In this document: positions 17,772-26,424 of the stretch, piece after piece
How the letters are laid out: each line of letters opens with the position of its first letter
Position numbering within the stretch: position 1 is the stretch's first letter
NCBI GenBank assembly: GCA_020072785.1
Contig: JAIQGG010000002.1
Location: 558,001 to 622,000, forward strand
Length of the DNA stretch: 64,000 nt
From: Terriglobia bacterium
Lineage (GTDB): Bacteria; Acidobacteriota; Terriglobia; Acidiferrales; UBA7541
Direction of reading: 5' to 3'
Program-made: the position numbers and the translations under genes
Notes under the pieces: model-generated
The model's database searches: none
What the model saw: only the letters and a program-made list of their open reading frames with translations
Told to the model about the DNA's origin: nothing

Positions 17772-18100
17772 GCCAACCTCCTTCCCATCAGCCGGTCGCT
17801 GTTCCGGCTGGGTTCCGTTGCGCTCGGGAGAAAGGAATTTTCCCGGACGTTTCCGGGCCTTCGAGGGCCCGCGCGGAGTGACGCTTCAGTTGCCGATTCT
17901 CCGCGCATGCAGGCTTTTCCAAAAGTTCCCGAACTCTATACCAACTGGGCAGCAAGCTCAATCCCCGATTCCCGCCGCGGAACAGCTTTTCTGGATTTCT
18001 CCACGGGTGTTTGAAAGAGATTCAAGAATTCTCAAAGTTCATGACGTAGCCCGTTCATGGAAAGTTACCTCAGGGCAATCTTCCCGCCGTGATGTGCGTG
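17772..18100. other. Leader region between GH30 and symporter genes
   Basis: 329 bp with no gene. It contains a short perfect hairpin (17842-17847 with 17852-17857, stem CCCGGA) in the symporter's upstream region, which could be regulatory. No clear promoter hexamers were identified. Confidence 0.35.
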
Positions 18101-19546
18101 TCAGCGCCAAGCCAGGGTATTTACAGAATCTCGTTCGAGGGGAACGACGGCTGCCCAGTGCCCCATGCGAACCTCGCAATTTCTGGTGGGCCCGGGATTG
18201 GTGAGTACCAGCACACATTGTCCGTCCGGGTTCTCGAAGCCGGCGTGAGATAAGTCTTCCGCGGCACTCTGAGAGTCGAAGCGGTGGGCGCCGCGTCGAG
18301 CCAGCCGCGAATAATGGGCCAATGCCCAGAATTGGCCGCTATGGGAGATTTCCTTGGTAGTTGAGTTGATCGTGAGAAGTCCCCCGCAGTCAAATGGCCC
18401 GATATTGGGGCGGCCCTTTTCGTCGAGGGCGAAGTTCCAGGCGGTGACCGATCGGGACCAGTTGCGGAGAATGCCGGTGAAGGTCTTGCTCCACTCACTC
18501 CAGTCTTTGGAATAATCCTCGGCGGTGTAGTCCGGACCGCCTTCGGTCCAGTGCATCTCCACATCAGGGAATGCATCGTGGACCCTACCGATCCATTCCG
18601 GCTGGCCAGCATAACCGTGCCAGGCGATGGCGCTGGCATACTTGCGGACCCCGGGGGTCTCCAGTTCCGCGATCGCGCGCCCCCACAGGTTGTAGTTGTG
18701 GTCGATCAGCCAGATCTTCGTCTTGACGCCATTGCATTCAAAGAGCGGGCCCAGATAATGGCGGACAAAATCGGCCTCGTATTCCTGCGGCCAGATGCAG
18801 GCTGGCATGCGGCCGTCCTGGTCGGTATCGACTTCATTTTGAATGGTGACCGCCTGCACCAGGACGCCTTCGGCTTCATAGCCCTGCAGGAATTTCAGGA
18901 AATAGTCGGCATAGGATGGCATGTATTTGCGGCGCATGGAGCCGCCGAGCATTGTGCCATTGGCCTTCATCCAGCCCGGAGGGCTCCACGGGGAGGCAAA
19001 AAGAAATAAATCCGCATTCACCTTGCGTGCTTCGCGCAGCGCCGGGAGGATGTAAGCGCGGTCGTGGTCAATGGAAAAGCGCGCCAAGCCGGGATCCGCA
19101 TCGCCATCGTCGTAGCTGTAGAGCGCGGTCGAGTAATCACTCGCTCCCATGCAGATGCGGCAGACGGTCAGCCCCATTTCCGAAGGGTCGAACAGTTCAT
19201 GAAACAAGCGCTCCCGCGCGGAAGAAGAGAGCTGGCTGAACATGTAGCAGGCGGCATCGGTGAATGCGGCGCCGAAGCCCAGTATCGATTGAAACTTTCT
19301 GCCGGGATCCAGAACGACAGCATCACCGGCCGCCGGGCCGGAGGCCGGCCGCCAGGAAATCGAAGGAGCGCGCGAGAACCTCCGATTTTCACTTGTCACC
19401 CAAAGCGCCAAGTCGCTCGGGGCCGGGCTGGTTCCGGCCTGTTCCGTTGCCGGCGAGAATTCCGGGAAGGCGTGCGCGGCTGCGAGGGCAGCGATCCCCC
19501 CACCCGATGCTTTCAGGAATCCGCGTCGCGTACGGTCTCTGCCCAT
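18101..19546 (-). CDS. Glycoside hydrolase family 30 (glucosylceramidase/beta-1,6-glucanase-like), Tat-type leader
   Basis: A 481-residue enzyme. The N-terminus (TRRGFLKASGGGIAALAAAHA) is a twin-arginine leader. The (beta/alpha)8 barrel starts near residue 85 (FQSILGFGAAFTDAA), as in GH30. The predicted acid/base is Glu238 in TIQNEVD and the nucleophile Glu335 in HWTEGG, followed by the C-terminal beta domain. GH30 enzymes of this type cleave beta-1,6- or beta-glucosidic links. The start is ATG 19546, where GGAGG precedes by four bases; upstream in-frame codons are rejected. With GH16 and GH3 nearby it suggests digestion of beta-1,3/1,6-glucan such as laminarin or fungal wall. Confidence 0.88.
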   Translation of the reverse strand: MGRDRTRRGFLKASGGGIAALAAAHAFPEFSPATEQAGTSPAPSDLALWVTSENRRFSRAPSISWRPASGPAAGDAVVLDPGRKFQSILGFGAAFTDAACYMFSQLSSSARERLFHELFDPSEMGLTVCRICMGASDYSTALYSYDDGDADPGLARFSIDHDRAYILPALREARKVNADLFLFASPWSPPGWMKANGTMLGGSMRRKYMPSYADYFLKFLQGYEAEGVLVQAVTIQNEVDTDQDGRMPACIWPQEYEADFVRHYLGPLFECNGVKTKIWLIDHNYNLWGRAIAELETPGVRKYASAIAWHGYAGQPEWIGRVHDAFPDVEMHWTEGGPDYTAEDYSKDWSEWSKTFTGILRNWSRSVTAWNFALDEKGRPNIGPFDCGGLLTINSTTKEISHSGQFWALAHYSRLARRGAHRFDSQSAAEDLSHAGFENPDGQCVLVLTNPGPTRNCEVRMGHWAAVVPLERDSVNTLAWR

Positions 19547-19766
19547 TTTGCCTCCTTCCCCGAAGACGGAGCACATTACATGCAAAGATTTCAAAGCGCA
19601 ACGGTGCTTTGAAATCCCGGAGGCCTTCCTGAGCCTTTTTTCGGGGGGATCCCGGAAAGGAGGACCGGCTGGGGCTGCGAAGCTGAAGCAAGGTTTAGTC
19701 TTTTCCGCGGTCATGCTTTTCGGCTACCCTAGCCCTACGGTGTTGGAATCAGGCAACACATCCAAA

Positions 19767-21869
19767 ATGAACGGCCCGCGGTCTCGATTCATGGTGAAGC
19801 AGAAAGCAGCGCGAAGAGCGCACCTTCACACGCGTGCGGCCGCGGCGCGTCTGCTGTTGCAACTTGTCCTGCTGCTGTGCGCGTCGGGACGCGTTGCCCA
19901 GGCGCAACTGGCCCCGAAATCGCTCCCGGTCCTGACCCAGGCCGGTCAAGTGCGCCAATTGAGCCCGGAGCAAGCCGCGCGCGGCTATCCCGTGCACGTC
20001 CGCGGCGTCATTACCGGCGATGTGCCCTCGCCCGATTTTTTTGTCCAGGATTCCACCGCCGGCGTCTACGTCGAGGGCGACCAGTCGCATCTTTTCCCGC
20101 ACCACCTCGGCGACCGGGTTGAAATCGATGGCATCACCGGTCCCGGGAAGTTTGCTCCGGTCATCCGCGAGCGCAAGTTGCGTGTCTTGGGTAAGGGTGC
20201 CCTGCCCAAGTCCAGGCTCTATTCCTTCAGTGAGCTGGCCGATGGCCAGATGGACAGCCAATGGGTGCAAGTGCGCGGAATTGTCCGTTCGGTTTCCATC
20301 GACCGCACCTCTTGGCAGGAAATCACCCTGGCCATGCGCGTCGTCTCCGGAGCCGGGCAATTCACCGTCCGCGTGCCCATTTCCAAGGAAGGCGATTTCT
20401 CTTCATGGACGGACAGGGAAGTACTCTTGGAGGGCGTTTGCGGCAGCCTCTTTAATTACCAGCGCCAGCTCAGCGGCGTACTCTTTTATGTGCCGCGCCT
20501 GAGCTTCATCAAAGTGGATGCGCCTGCCCAGGAGGTCCCCTTCTCGGCTTTATTGCGCTTTTCCCCCACGGAAGGCGTCCGGCACCGCGTGCGCGTGCGC
20601 GGTGTGGTCAGCTATCAGCAGGTCGGCACCGCCCTATTCCTGCAGTCGCAGGGCAGGGGCCTGCGTGTGCTCAGCCCCCAGGACACGCGTCTGGAAATTG
20701 GCGACATCGTGGACGCGATGGGTTTCCCCGTGATGGGAGAATCCGCTCCGGTCCTGACCGACGCGGTTTTCCATCGCATCGAACACAGCGGGCCTCCCGA
20801 TCCGGTCAAGCTGAACCTGAGTTCTCCCTGGGAGCAGTACGACGGAGCTCTAATCACCACGGACGCCACCCTACTCGGCCGCCAGTTGCAGACCGGTGGT
20901 TTGCGCTTGGTGCTGCGCACGGGCGAAAACCTCTTCGACGCCACCGTGCAGCCCGCGGATTTGGCCGTGCGTCTCTCCTCCATCCCGCTCAACAGCGAAG
21001 TGCGTATCACCGGAATCTGCCTAGTGCGCAGCGGGGGCCTGTGGTCCTTGCCGCAGTCCTTCCGCGTGCTGTTGCGCTCTCCACAGGACGCCCTCGTTCT
21101 GCGCGCGCCTTCCTGGTGGAACTTGCGGCATACCCTTTGGCTCCTGGGAATCACCACGGCAGGGCTGCTGCTGGTGATGGCCTGGGTGGTCGTGCTGGGC
21201 GGGCGCTTGCGTGAGCAGATGTCCGTCCTGCGCCAGAAATTGCAGCATGGGGCGGTGCTCGAGGAGCGCAACCGCATCGCCCGCGAGCTGCACGACAACC
21301 TGGAACAGGAATTGGCCGGTATCAGCATGCAGTTGGACCTGGCCGCCGATTGCTTTCAGCAGGCCCCGCAGATTGCCCGCCAGGCCGTGGATGCGGCCCG
21401 CAACATGAGCCGCCACAGCATGATTGAGGCGCGCCGTTCCGTATGGGACCTGCGCTGCCACCTGCTGGAGAAAGGCGACCTGGGCTCCGCACTCACCGAA
21501 ATCGTGCAACCCTTGCTCGCCCGCAACGGTTCCCAGCTCGACCTTCGCATTGTCGGCCGTCCCGTGCGCCTGCCCGGCTCGGTCGAAATGAACCTCCTGC
21601 GCATCGGGCAGGAAGCCGTGGCCAATGCCGTCCAGCACGGCCAGGCCCGCAACATCACCATTTCCCTCGACTACGATACCGCCACGGTGCGCCTGTGCGT
21701 GAGTGATGACGGCTGCGGATTCAGCGCCGAGCAGTCTTCCTCCACGGGTCACTTCGGTCTTCTGGACATGCGCGAGCGTGCCCACTCCATGGGCTCCTCC
21801 CTGCGCGTGGACAGTCGGCCCGGCCAGGGCGCCAAGATCGCCGTGGAAGTTCCCGTGAAGGAACACTAG
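19767..21869 (+). CDS. Sensor histidine kinase with extracytoplasmic OB-fold-like repeats (HisKA_3 type)
   Basis: About 700 residues. It has an N-terminal signal/anchor (LLLQLVLLLCASG), then about 400 extracytoplasmic residues with three similar segments (VHVRGVITG, VQVRGIVRS, VRVRGVVSY), each followed by a strand such as FFVQDSTAGVYVE, resembling repeated OB-fold domains. One transmembrane helix (LWLLGITTAGLLLVMAWVVVLGG) precedes the H-box RELHDNLEQELAGI (His509) and a GHKL ATPase with DDGCGF. ATG 19767 is chosen over 19791 without a decisive ribosome site. The next gene, 7 bp downstream, is its response regulator. The pair probably senses beta-glucan products and drives the adjacent locus (inference). 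Confidence 0.85.
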   Translation: MNGPRSRFMVKQKAARRAHLHTRAAAARLLLQLVLLLCASGRVAQAQLAPKSLPVLTQAGQVRQLSPEQAARGYPVHVRGVITGDVPSPDFFVQDSTAGVYVEGDQSHLFPHHLGDRVEIDGITGPGKFAPVIRERKLRVLGKGALPKSRLYSFSELADGQMDSQWVQVRGIVRSVSIDRTSWQEITLAMRVVSGAGQFTVRVPISKEGDFSSWTDREVLLEGVCGSLFNYQRQLSGVLFYVPRLSFIKVDAPAQEVPFSALLRFSPTEGVRHRVRVRGVVSYQQVGTALFLQSQGRGLRVLSPQDTRLEIGDIVDAMGFPVMGESAPVLTDAVFHRIEHSGPPDPVKLNLSSPWEQYDGALITTDATLLGRQLQTGGLRLVLRTGENLFDATVQPADLAVRLSSIPLNSEVRITGICLVRSGGLWSLPQSFRVLLRSPQDALVLRAPSWWNLRHTLWLLGITTAGLLLVMAWVVVLGGRLREQMSVLRQKLQHGAVLEERNRIARELHDNLEQELAGISMQLDLAADCFQQAPQIARQAVDAARNMSRHSMIEARRSVWDLRCHLLEKGDLGSALTEIVQPLLARNGSQLDLRIVGRPVRLPGSVEMNLLRIGQEAVANAVQHGQARNITISLDYDTATVRLCVSDDGCGFSAEQSSSTGHFGLLDMRERAHSMGSSLRVDSRPGQGAKIAVEVPVKEH

Positions 21870-21876
21870 CCCTTCG

Positions 21877-22509
21877 ATGAAAAGCGCCAAGCCAATCCGC
21901 ATTCTGGTGGTGGACGATCACTTCATGGTCCGTATGGGGCTGTCGGCTTCCCTCAACATCGAAGCCGACATGGAGGTTGTGGGCGAGGTGAGCAGCGGCG
22001 AGGCGGCCCTGAGCGCCTATCGCAAACTCCGTCCCACTCTAATCCTCATGGATGTTCGCTTGCCGGTGATGAGCGGTGGTGATTCCGCCGCCGCCATTCT
22101 CCGCGAGTTTCCGGACGCCGCCATCCTGATGCTTTCCACGCACGCCGGGGAAGAAGAGGTCTATCGCGCCCTGCAGGCGGGTGCCCGCGGCTACGTCCTA
22201 AAAAGCGTTTTGCGCGAGGAGCTGCTCCATGCCATCCGGGAGGTGTTTGCGGGCCGCCGCTATGTCGACCCCAGCGTGGCTTCCGTGCTGGCTTCCCGCG
22301 CCGGGCATCGCTCCCTGACCAGCCGCGAGATTGAGGTCCTGCGCATGGTCGCCAAAGGGTTGGGCAACAAGGAGATCGCTGCGGCCCTGGACATCGCCGA
22401 AGCCACCGTGAAGCTCCATGTCAGCCACGTCATGGAGAAGTTGAATGTCAAAGACCGCACCGAAGCGGCCACGGCCGCCCTGCAGCGGGGCATTATCTCC
22501 CTGGGATAG
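21877..22509 (+). CDS. NarL/LuxR-family response regulator
   Basis: A 210-residue two-domain regulator: a receiver (residues 7-125) with phospho-acceptor Asp59 in LILMDVRLP and acidic pair DD13-14, then a LuxR-type helix-turn-helix (SREIEVLRMVAKGLGNKEIAAALDIAEATVKLHVSHV). It starts 7 bp after the kinase gene, so the two form a cognate pair. Likely targets are the TonB-GH3-GH16 genes just downstream and the divergent GH30-symporter genes. Confidence 0.9.
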   Translation: MKSAKPIRILVVDDHFMVRMGLSASLNIEADMEVVGEVSSGEAALSAYRKLRPTLILMDVRLPVMSGGDSAAAILREFPDAAILMLSTHAGEEEVYRALQAGARGYVLKSVLREELLHAIREVFAGRRYVDPSVASVLASRAGHRSLTSREIEVLRMVAKGLGNKEIAAALDIAEATVKLHVSHVMEKLNVKDRTEAATAALQRGIISLG

Positions 22510-22685
22510 GTTTCCTCCTGATTTTCGACCTATACGAAAGTAGTATGTCCAACCACGCCCACTGCCTTATGGACTTTCCCCTTCCCCCCGCAATAGGATG
22601 CGCCATTCGAAGGCACGGGTGGGGCTGGCGAGCGCTTGGTGGCAATTCCCGCGCGGTTCGCCGCAAGCATTCATAGGAGGGTGGG

Positions 22686-25600
22686 ATGTTCAGCGATCAA
22701 AGCAAAATTACACGGATCGTCCGTCAAAGCCTGGTGCTGGCATTGGTGCTGAGCGCCTGCGGAGCGGTCGTGTTCGCGCAGGTTACTTCCGGCACGATTT
22801 TCGGGGCCGTCAAGGATCCCAGCGGAGCCATGGTTCCGCATGCCACGGTTACGGCCACCAATGCCGCGGCGGGCATCACCCGCACCGTGTCCACGAACGA
22901 GGAGGGCGGGTTCGTGCTGCCCAATCTCGCCCCGGGCACCTATGCCATCACGGTCGAAACGGCGGGATTCAAAAAAATGGAAAAGACCGGCATCGTTCTG
23001 AGCGCGGCGGACCGCCTCAACGCCGGTGAATTTGTGCTTGAGGTGGGCGTGGCTACGGAAGAGGTCGTCGTCACCGCCGAAGCCGCCCAGATGCAGTTGC
23101 AGTCCAACTCCGGCGAGCGCTCCGACCTGATTTCCAGCAAGCAGCTCAATGATGTGGCCATGAACGGCCGCAACGTGCTGGATTACATGAAGCTGATTCC
23201 CGGAGTCATCAGCGGCTTTGACGGCCACGCCTCCGGCACCGGCGGCCTGGACTCCATGAACATTAACGGCACCCGCGCCAATCAGCACGAGTTCACCATT
23301 GACGGCGCCTCCAACGTGGACACCGGCAACAACGGCGGCACCCACGTCACCATCAACCCGGACGCCATTGAAGAAGTGAAAATTCTGACCTCCAACTACC
23401 AGGCCGAATTCGGCAAGGCCGCCGGCGGCCAGATCGCCATCGTCACCAAGGGTGGCACCAACGACTTTCACGGCAATGTGCGCCTCTTTCACCGCAACGA
23501 AGGCATGAACGCCAACGAATGGTTCGCCAATAGAGATCAAACGCCCATCGCCAAGTACCGCTACAATTACATCGGCTATCAATTGGGCGGCCCAGTGCTC
23601 ATTCCCGGCGCGGATTTCAACAAGAACAAGGACAAACTGTTCTTCTTCTGGAACCAGGAGTTCTACCGTCAGCTCATTCCGGTGGGGCGTTCTTCTTTTT
23701 ACACGCCGACGGCGCTGGAGCGTACGGGTGACTTCTCGCAGTCGGTTGACCAGGGCGGGAATCCTGTGGCGATCGCGGGAGCGGGAATCGTTCCCGGCAC
23801 GAACAAGATTGATCGCAATCTGCTCGATCCCACGCAACAGGTGGTGTTTGACCAGATGCTGACCTTGCTGAACCTTTTTCCCCTGCCCAACGTTCCAGGG
23901 TATGGCAGCAACGGAAATAACTACAATTACTCGGTCAATCCGTCCTACAGCAACCCGCGCCGCGAAGACATTCTTCGCGTGGACTATCAGATCACCTCCA
24001 ACCACCGTCTCTTTGGCCGCTGGATCCACAACTCCGACACTGCGACCTCCGGTCTTCTCCCCGGGGGGCTTGGCGTATTGGGCTGCGCCAGCGGCTACTC
24101 CATGACCGGCACTTGCTCTTCGAAGCATCCCGGCTGGAACCTCTCGGTGAACCTGGTGAGCACGATCCGGCAGAACTTACTGAATGAATTCTCTGTCGGA
24201 CCGAGCGTGACGAAGACCCGTGCGGGCGCCGATAGCGACTTTTTGTCGCGCGGCGTGAACAACATCACCATGCCTCTGTTCTATCCGCTCACGACCGGCG
24301 ATAACATTCCGGACGTGCAATGGTGGGATGAAAAGAACAGCCAATGGAATTGGAACTATCTGGGCGCCACTCCCTGGTACCAGGCCAATACCACCATCAA
24401 CGTCAACGACAACCTGACCTGGGTGAAGAATTCTCACACTCTCAAGTTTGGTCTTTTCTACCAGCGCAACCGTAAGGATCAAGTCGCCTGGGGCAACAAC
24501 AACGGCGAGTTCCAATTTGGAAATGGCCCCACCTCCCCGGGAGCCTGCCCGGCGAATACCTCCTGTGGCGATGCGTTTGCCAGTATGCTGCTGGGGAGTT
24601 TCGATAAATTCATCCAGACTAACGCGCGTCCAGTGGGCTACTTCCGCTACAATCAATTGGAGTTTTACGTCCAGGACACATGGAAGGTCACCTCGCGTTT
24701 CACGCTGGACTACGGCATGAGATTTGCCTGGATCCCCCCGCAGACCGATGCCAAGAACCAGATCGCCCTCTTCGACCCGGCCTCCTATATTCCGGCCAAC
24801 GCGGTCACGATCAATACCGACGGCTCGATCAACACTGCGGCCGGCGGCGATCCGCTCAACGGCATGACCTTCACCAATAACGGCACTGCCCCCGTGGGTG
24901 GATGGAACAGCCACGGCATCATGCCCGAGCCGCGCCTGGGCTTTGCCTATGACCTGTTCGGCACTCACAAGACCATCCTGCGCGGCGGCTTCGGCATGAT
25001 GCATGACCGCACCCAGGGCAATCTGATCTATAACACCGTTTTCGAAAACGCGGCGCTGGTGCAAACTCCGGTCGTGTATGGCAGCAACATCGCCGACCTA
25101 CCCACCTTGGCCGCCGCCGCTGCTGCTGGCTTGGCTACGCAGCCCCTCAGCAACGTCTATGGCGCCGCCCGGGACGGCAAGGTTCCCACGGTGTACAGTT
25201 TCAGCCTCGGCGTGCAGCGCGAAATCGCCCGCGGCACCACTCTCGATGTGGCCTACGTTGGGACGCTCTCGCGCCACCTGGTGACTGCGCGCGACATCAA
25301 TGCCATTCCCTACGGCTATGCATTCACTGCCGCTGCTCAGGATCCGGCTAACTATACGGACTACTGTGCAAGCCCGCTGCCGGGCGATCCCTGCACGAAC
25401 GGGATTCCCGCGGTGGAGCCGGGGCTTCCGCCGGTCTACGCGGCGGCGGGTTACAATTTCAGCGGCGCTTACGCTTACGGAAGACAGTCGTACTCGAATG
25501 CGCCGCTGGTCCCCTTTAAGGGGTATGGCCAGATTGAATATCTCCAGTTCGACGGCACTTCCAATTACAATTCGTTGCAAGTCTCGTTGCAGCGCCGCTT

Positions 25601-26339
25601 CACCAAGGGTCTGACCTTCGGGGCGGTCTACACCTGGTCGAAAGCGCTGACCACGGCCAATTCCGACGAGGACCTGCAGGATCCCTTCCTCCCCCGCTCG
25701 GTCGATTACCGGGCCGCTGGTTGGGATCGCACGCACGTCTTTGCTGCCAATTATGTTTACGACCTGCCGAAATTGGCGAAACGCTTTGGCGGATCGAAGT
25801 GGTTGTCCTATATCACGGATAACTACCAGTTGAGCGGCGTGACGCAGTTCATGAGCGGAACGCCGATTGATATGACCAATCATTGGGGGTGGGAGTCGGG
25901 TGCCGCGGATGGCTCGAACATGTGGGGAGCCATCCAGTATTACTACTCGCTCGACAGCAGCGGAAACCCGGTCCTGCCTGCAATCGGCACCGTCGTACGG
26001 GGAACGCGGGACCTGTTGCGAACCGGCGGCATGCAGAACTGGGACTTGTCCTTGTTCAAAAACATCCCGCTCGGGTCCAATGAACGGCGCTACCTCCAGA
26101 TCCGCCTGGAAGCGTTCAACGCGTTCAATCATCCCAACTTCAACAACAAGAGCTACAACTTGAACGTCGACGGGCCGTGGCAGTGGGCGTACGGTTCGCA
26201 GGCGGGGAGCGGGCCGGCCTCATGGTCGCCGAACTCTTTCTCCATATCGAAGGCTTCCAACTGGGGGACCAACGTGGACACTTACAGTGGCCTCGGCGGC
26301 CCGCGCGTCGTTCAACTTGGCGCCAAGCTGTACTTTTAA
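22686..26339 (+). CDS. TonB-dependent receptor with carboxypeptidase-regulatory-like plug (Oar-like)
   Basis: A 1,217-residue outer-membrane protein. The signal peptide ends near residue 31 (VVFAQ). An N-terminal carboxypeptidase-D-like beta-sandwich (about 34-115: GTIFGAVKDPSGAMVPHATV) precedes the plug (NGRNVLDYMKLIPGV near 160) and a long 22-strand barrel ending in an aromatic residue (GAKLYF). This architecture is especially abundant in Acidobacteriota. GGAGGG precedes the ATG. Upstream of GH3 and GH16 it is the likely importer of beta-glucan oligosaccharides. Confidence 0.92.
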   Translation: MFSDQSKITRIVRQSLVLALVLSACGAVVFAQVTSGTIFGAVKDPSGAMVPHATVTATNAAAGITRTVSTNEEGGFVLPNLAPGTYAITVETAGFKKMEKTGIVLSAADRLNAGEFVLEVGVATEEVVVTAEAAQMQLQSNSGERSDLISSKQLNDVAMNGRNVLDYMKLIPGVISGFDGHASGTGGLDSMNINGTRANQHEFTIDGASNVDTGNNGGTHVTINPDAIEEVKILTSNYQAEFGKAAGGQIAIVTKGGTNDFHGNVRLFHRNEGMNANEWFANRDQTPIAKYRYNYIGYQLGGPVLIPGADFNKNKDKLFFFWNQEFYRQLIPVGRSSFYTPTALERTGDFSQSVDQGGNPVAIAGAGIVPGTNKIDRNLLDPTQQVVFDQMLTLLNLFPLPNVPGYGSNGNNYNYSVNPSYSNPRREDILRVDYQITSNHRLFGRWIHNSDTATSGLLPGGLGVLGCASGYSMTGTCSSKHPGWNLSVNLVSTIRQNLLNEFSVGPSVTKTRAGADSDFLSRGVNNITMPLFYPLTTGDNIPDVQWWDEKNSQWNWNYLGATPWYQANTTINVNDNLTWVKNSHTLKFGLFYQRNRKDQVAWGNNNGEFQFGNGPTSPGACPANTSCGDAFASMLLGSFDKFIQTNARPVGYFRYNQLEFYVQDTWKVTSRFTLDYGMRFAWIPPQTDAKNQIALFDPASYIPANAVTINTDGSINTAAGGDPLNGMTFTNNGTAPVGGWNSHGIMPEPRLGFAYDLFGTHKTILRGGFGMMHDRTQGNLIYNTVFENAALVQTPVVYGSNIADLPTLAAAAAAGLATQPLSNVYGAARDGKVPTVYSFSLGVQREIARGTTLDVAYVGTLSRHLVTARDINAIPYGYAFTAAAQDPANYTDYCASPLPGDPCTNGIPAVEPGLPPVYAAAGYNFSGAYAYGRQSYSNAPLVPFKGYGQIEYLQFDGTSNYNSLQVSLQRRFTKGLTFGAVYTWSKALTTANSDEDLQDPFLPRSVDYRAAGWDRTHVFAANYVYDLPKLAKRFGGSKWLSYITDNYQLSGVTQFMSGTPIDMTNHWGWESGAADGSNMWGAIQYYYSLDSSGNPVLPAIGTVVRGTRDLLRTGGMQNWDLSLFKNIPLGSNERRYLQIRLEAFNAFNHPNFNNKSYNLNVDGPWQWAYGSQAGSGPASWSPNSFSISKASNWGTNVDTYSGLGGPRVVQLGAKLYF

Positions 26340-26363
26340 CCTGTAGTCGCTGTTATCAGCACG

Positions 26364-26388
26364 GGCCCGCAGCCACCCCCTGCGGGCC
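26364..26388 (+). terminator. Strong hairpin between TonB receptor and GH3 genes
   Basis: GGCCCGCAG and CTGCGGGCC form a perfect 9-bp stem with a 7-base loop, 24 bases after the receptor stop. There is no U tract, so it may be a partial terminator or an mRNA-stabilising element that gives the receptor and the hydrolases different expression levels. Confidence 0.5.
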
Positions 26389-26424
26389 TGCTACTCCTGC
26401 GCGCTCTAACAATCGAGGCCTTCT

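Noticed and set aside
16569-18014. A 481-codon open frame on the plus strand, rich in Gly, Asp and Glu
   Set aside because: It is exactly antisense to the symporter gene; its composition is the mirror of membrane-helix codons in GC-rich DNA, and it has no domain or ribosome site.
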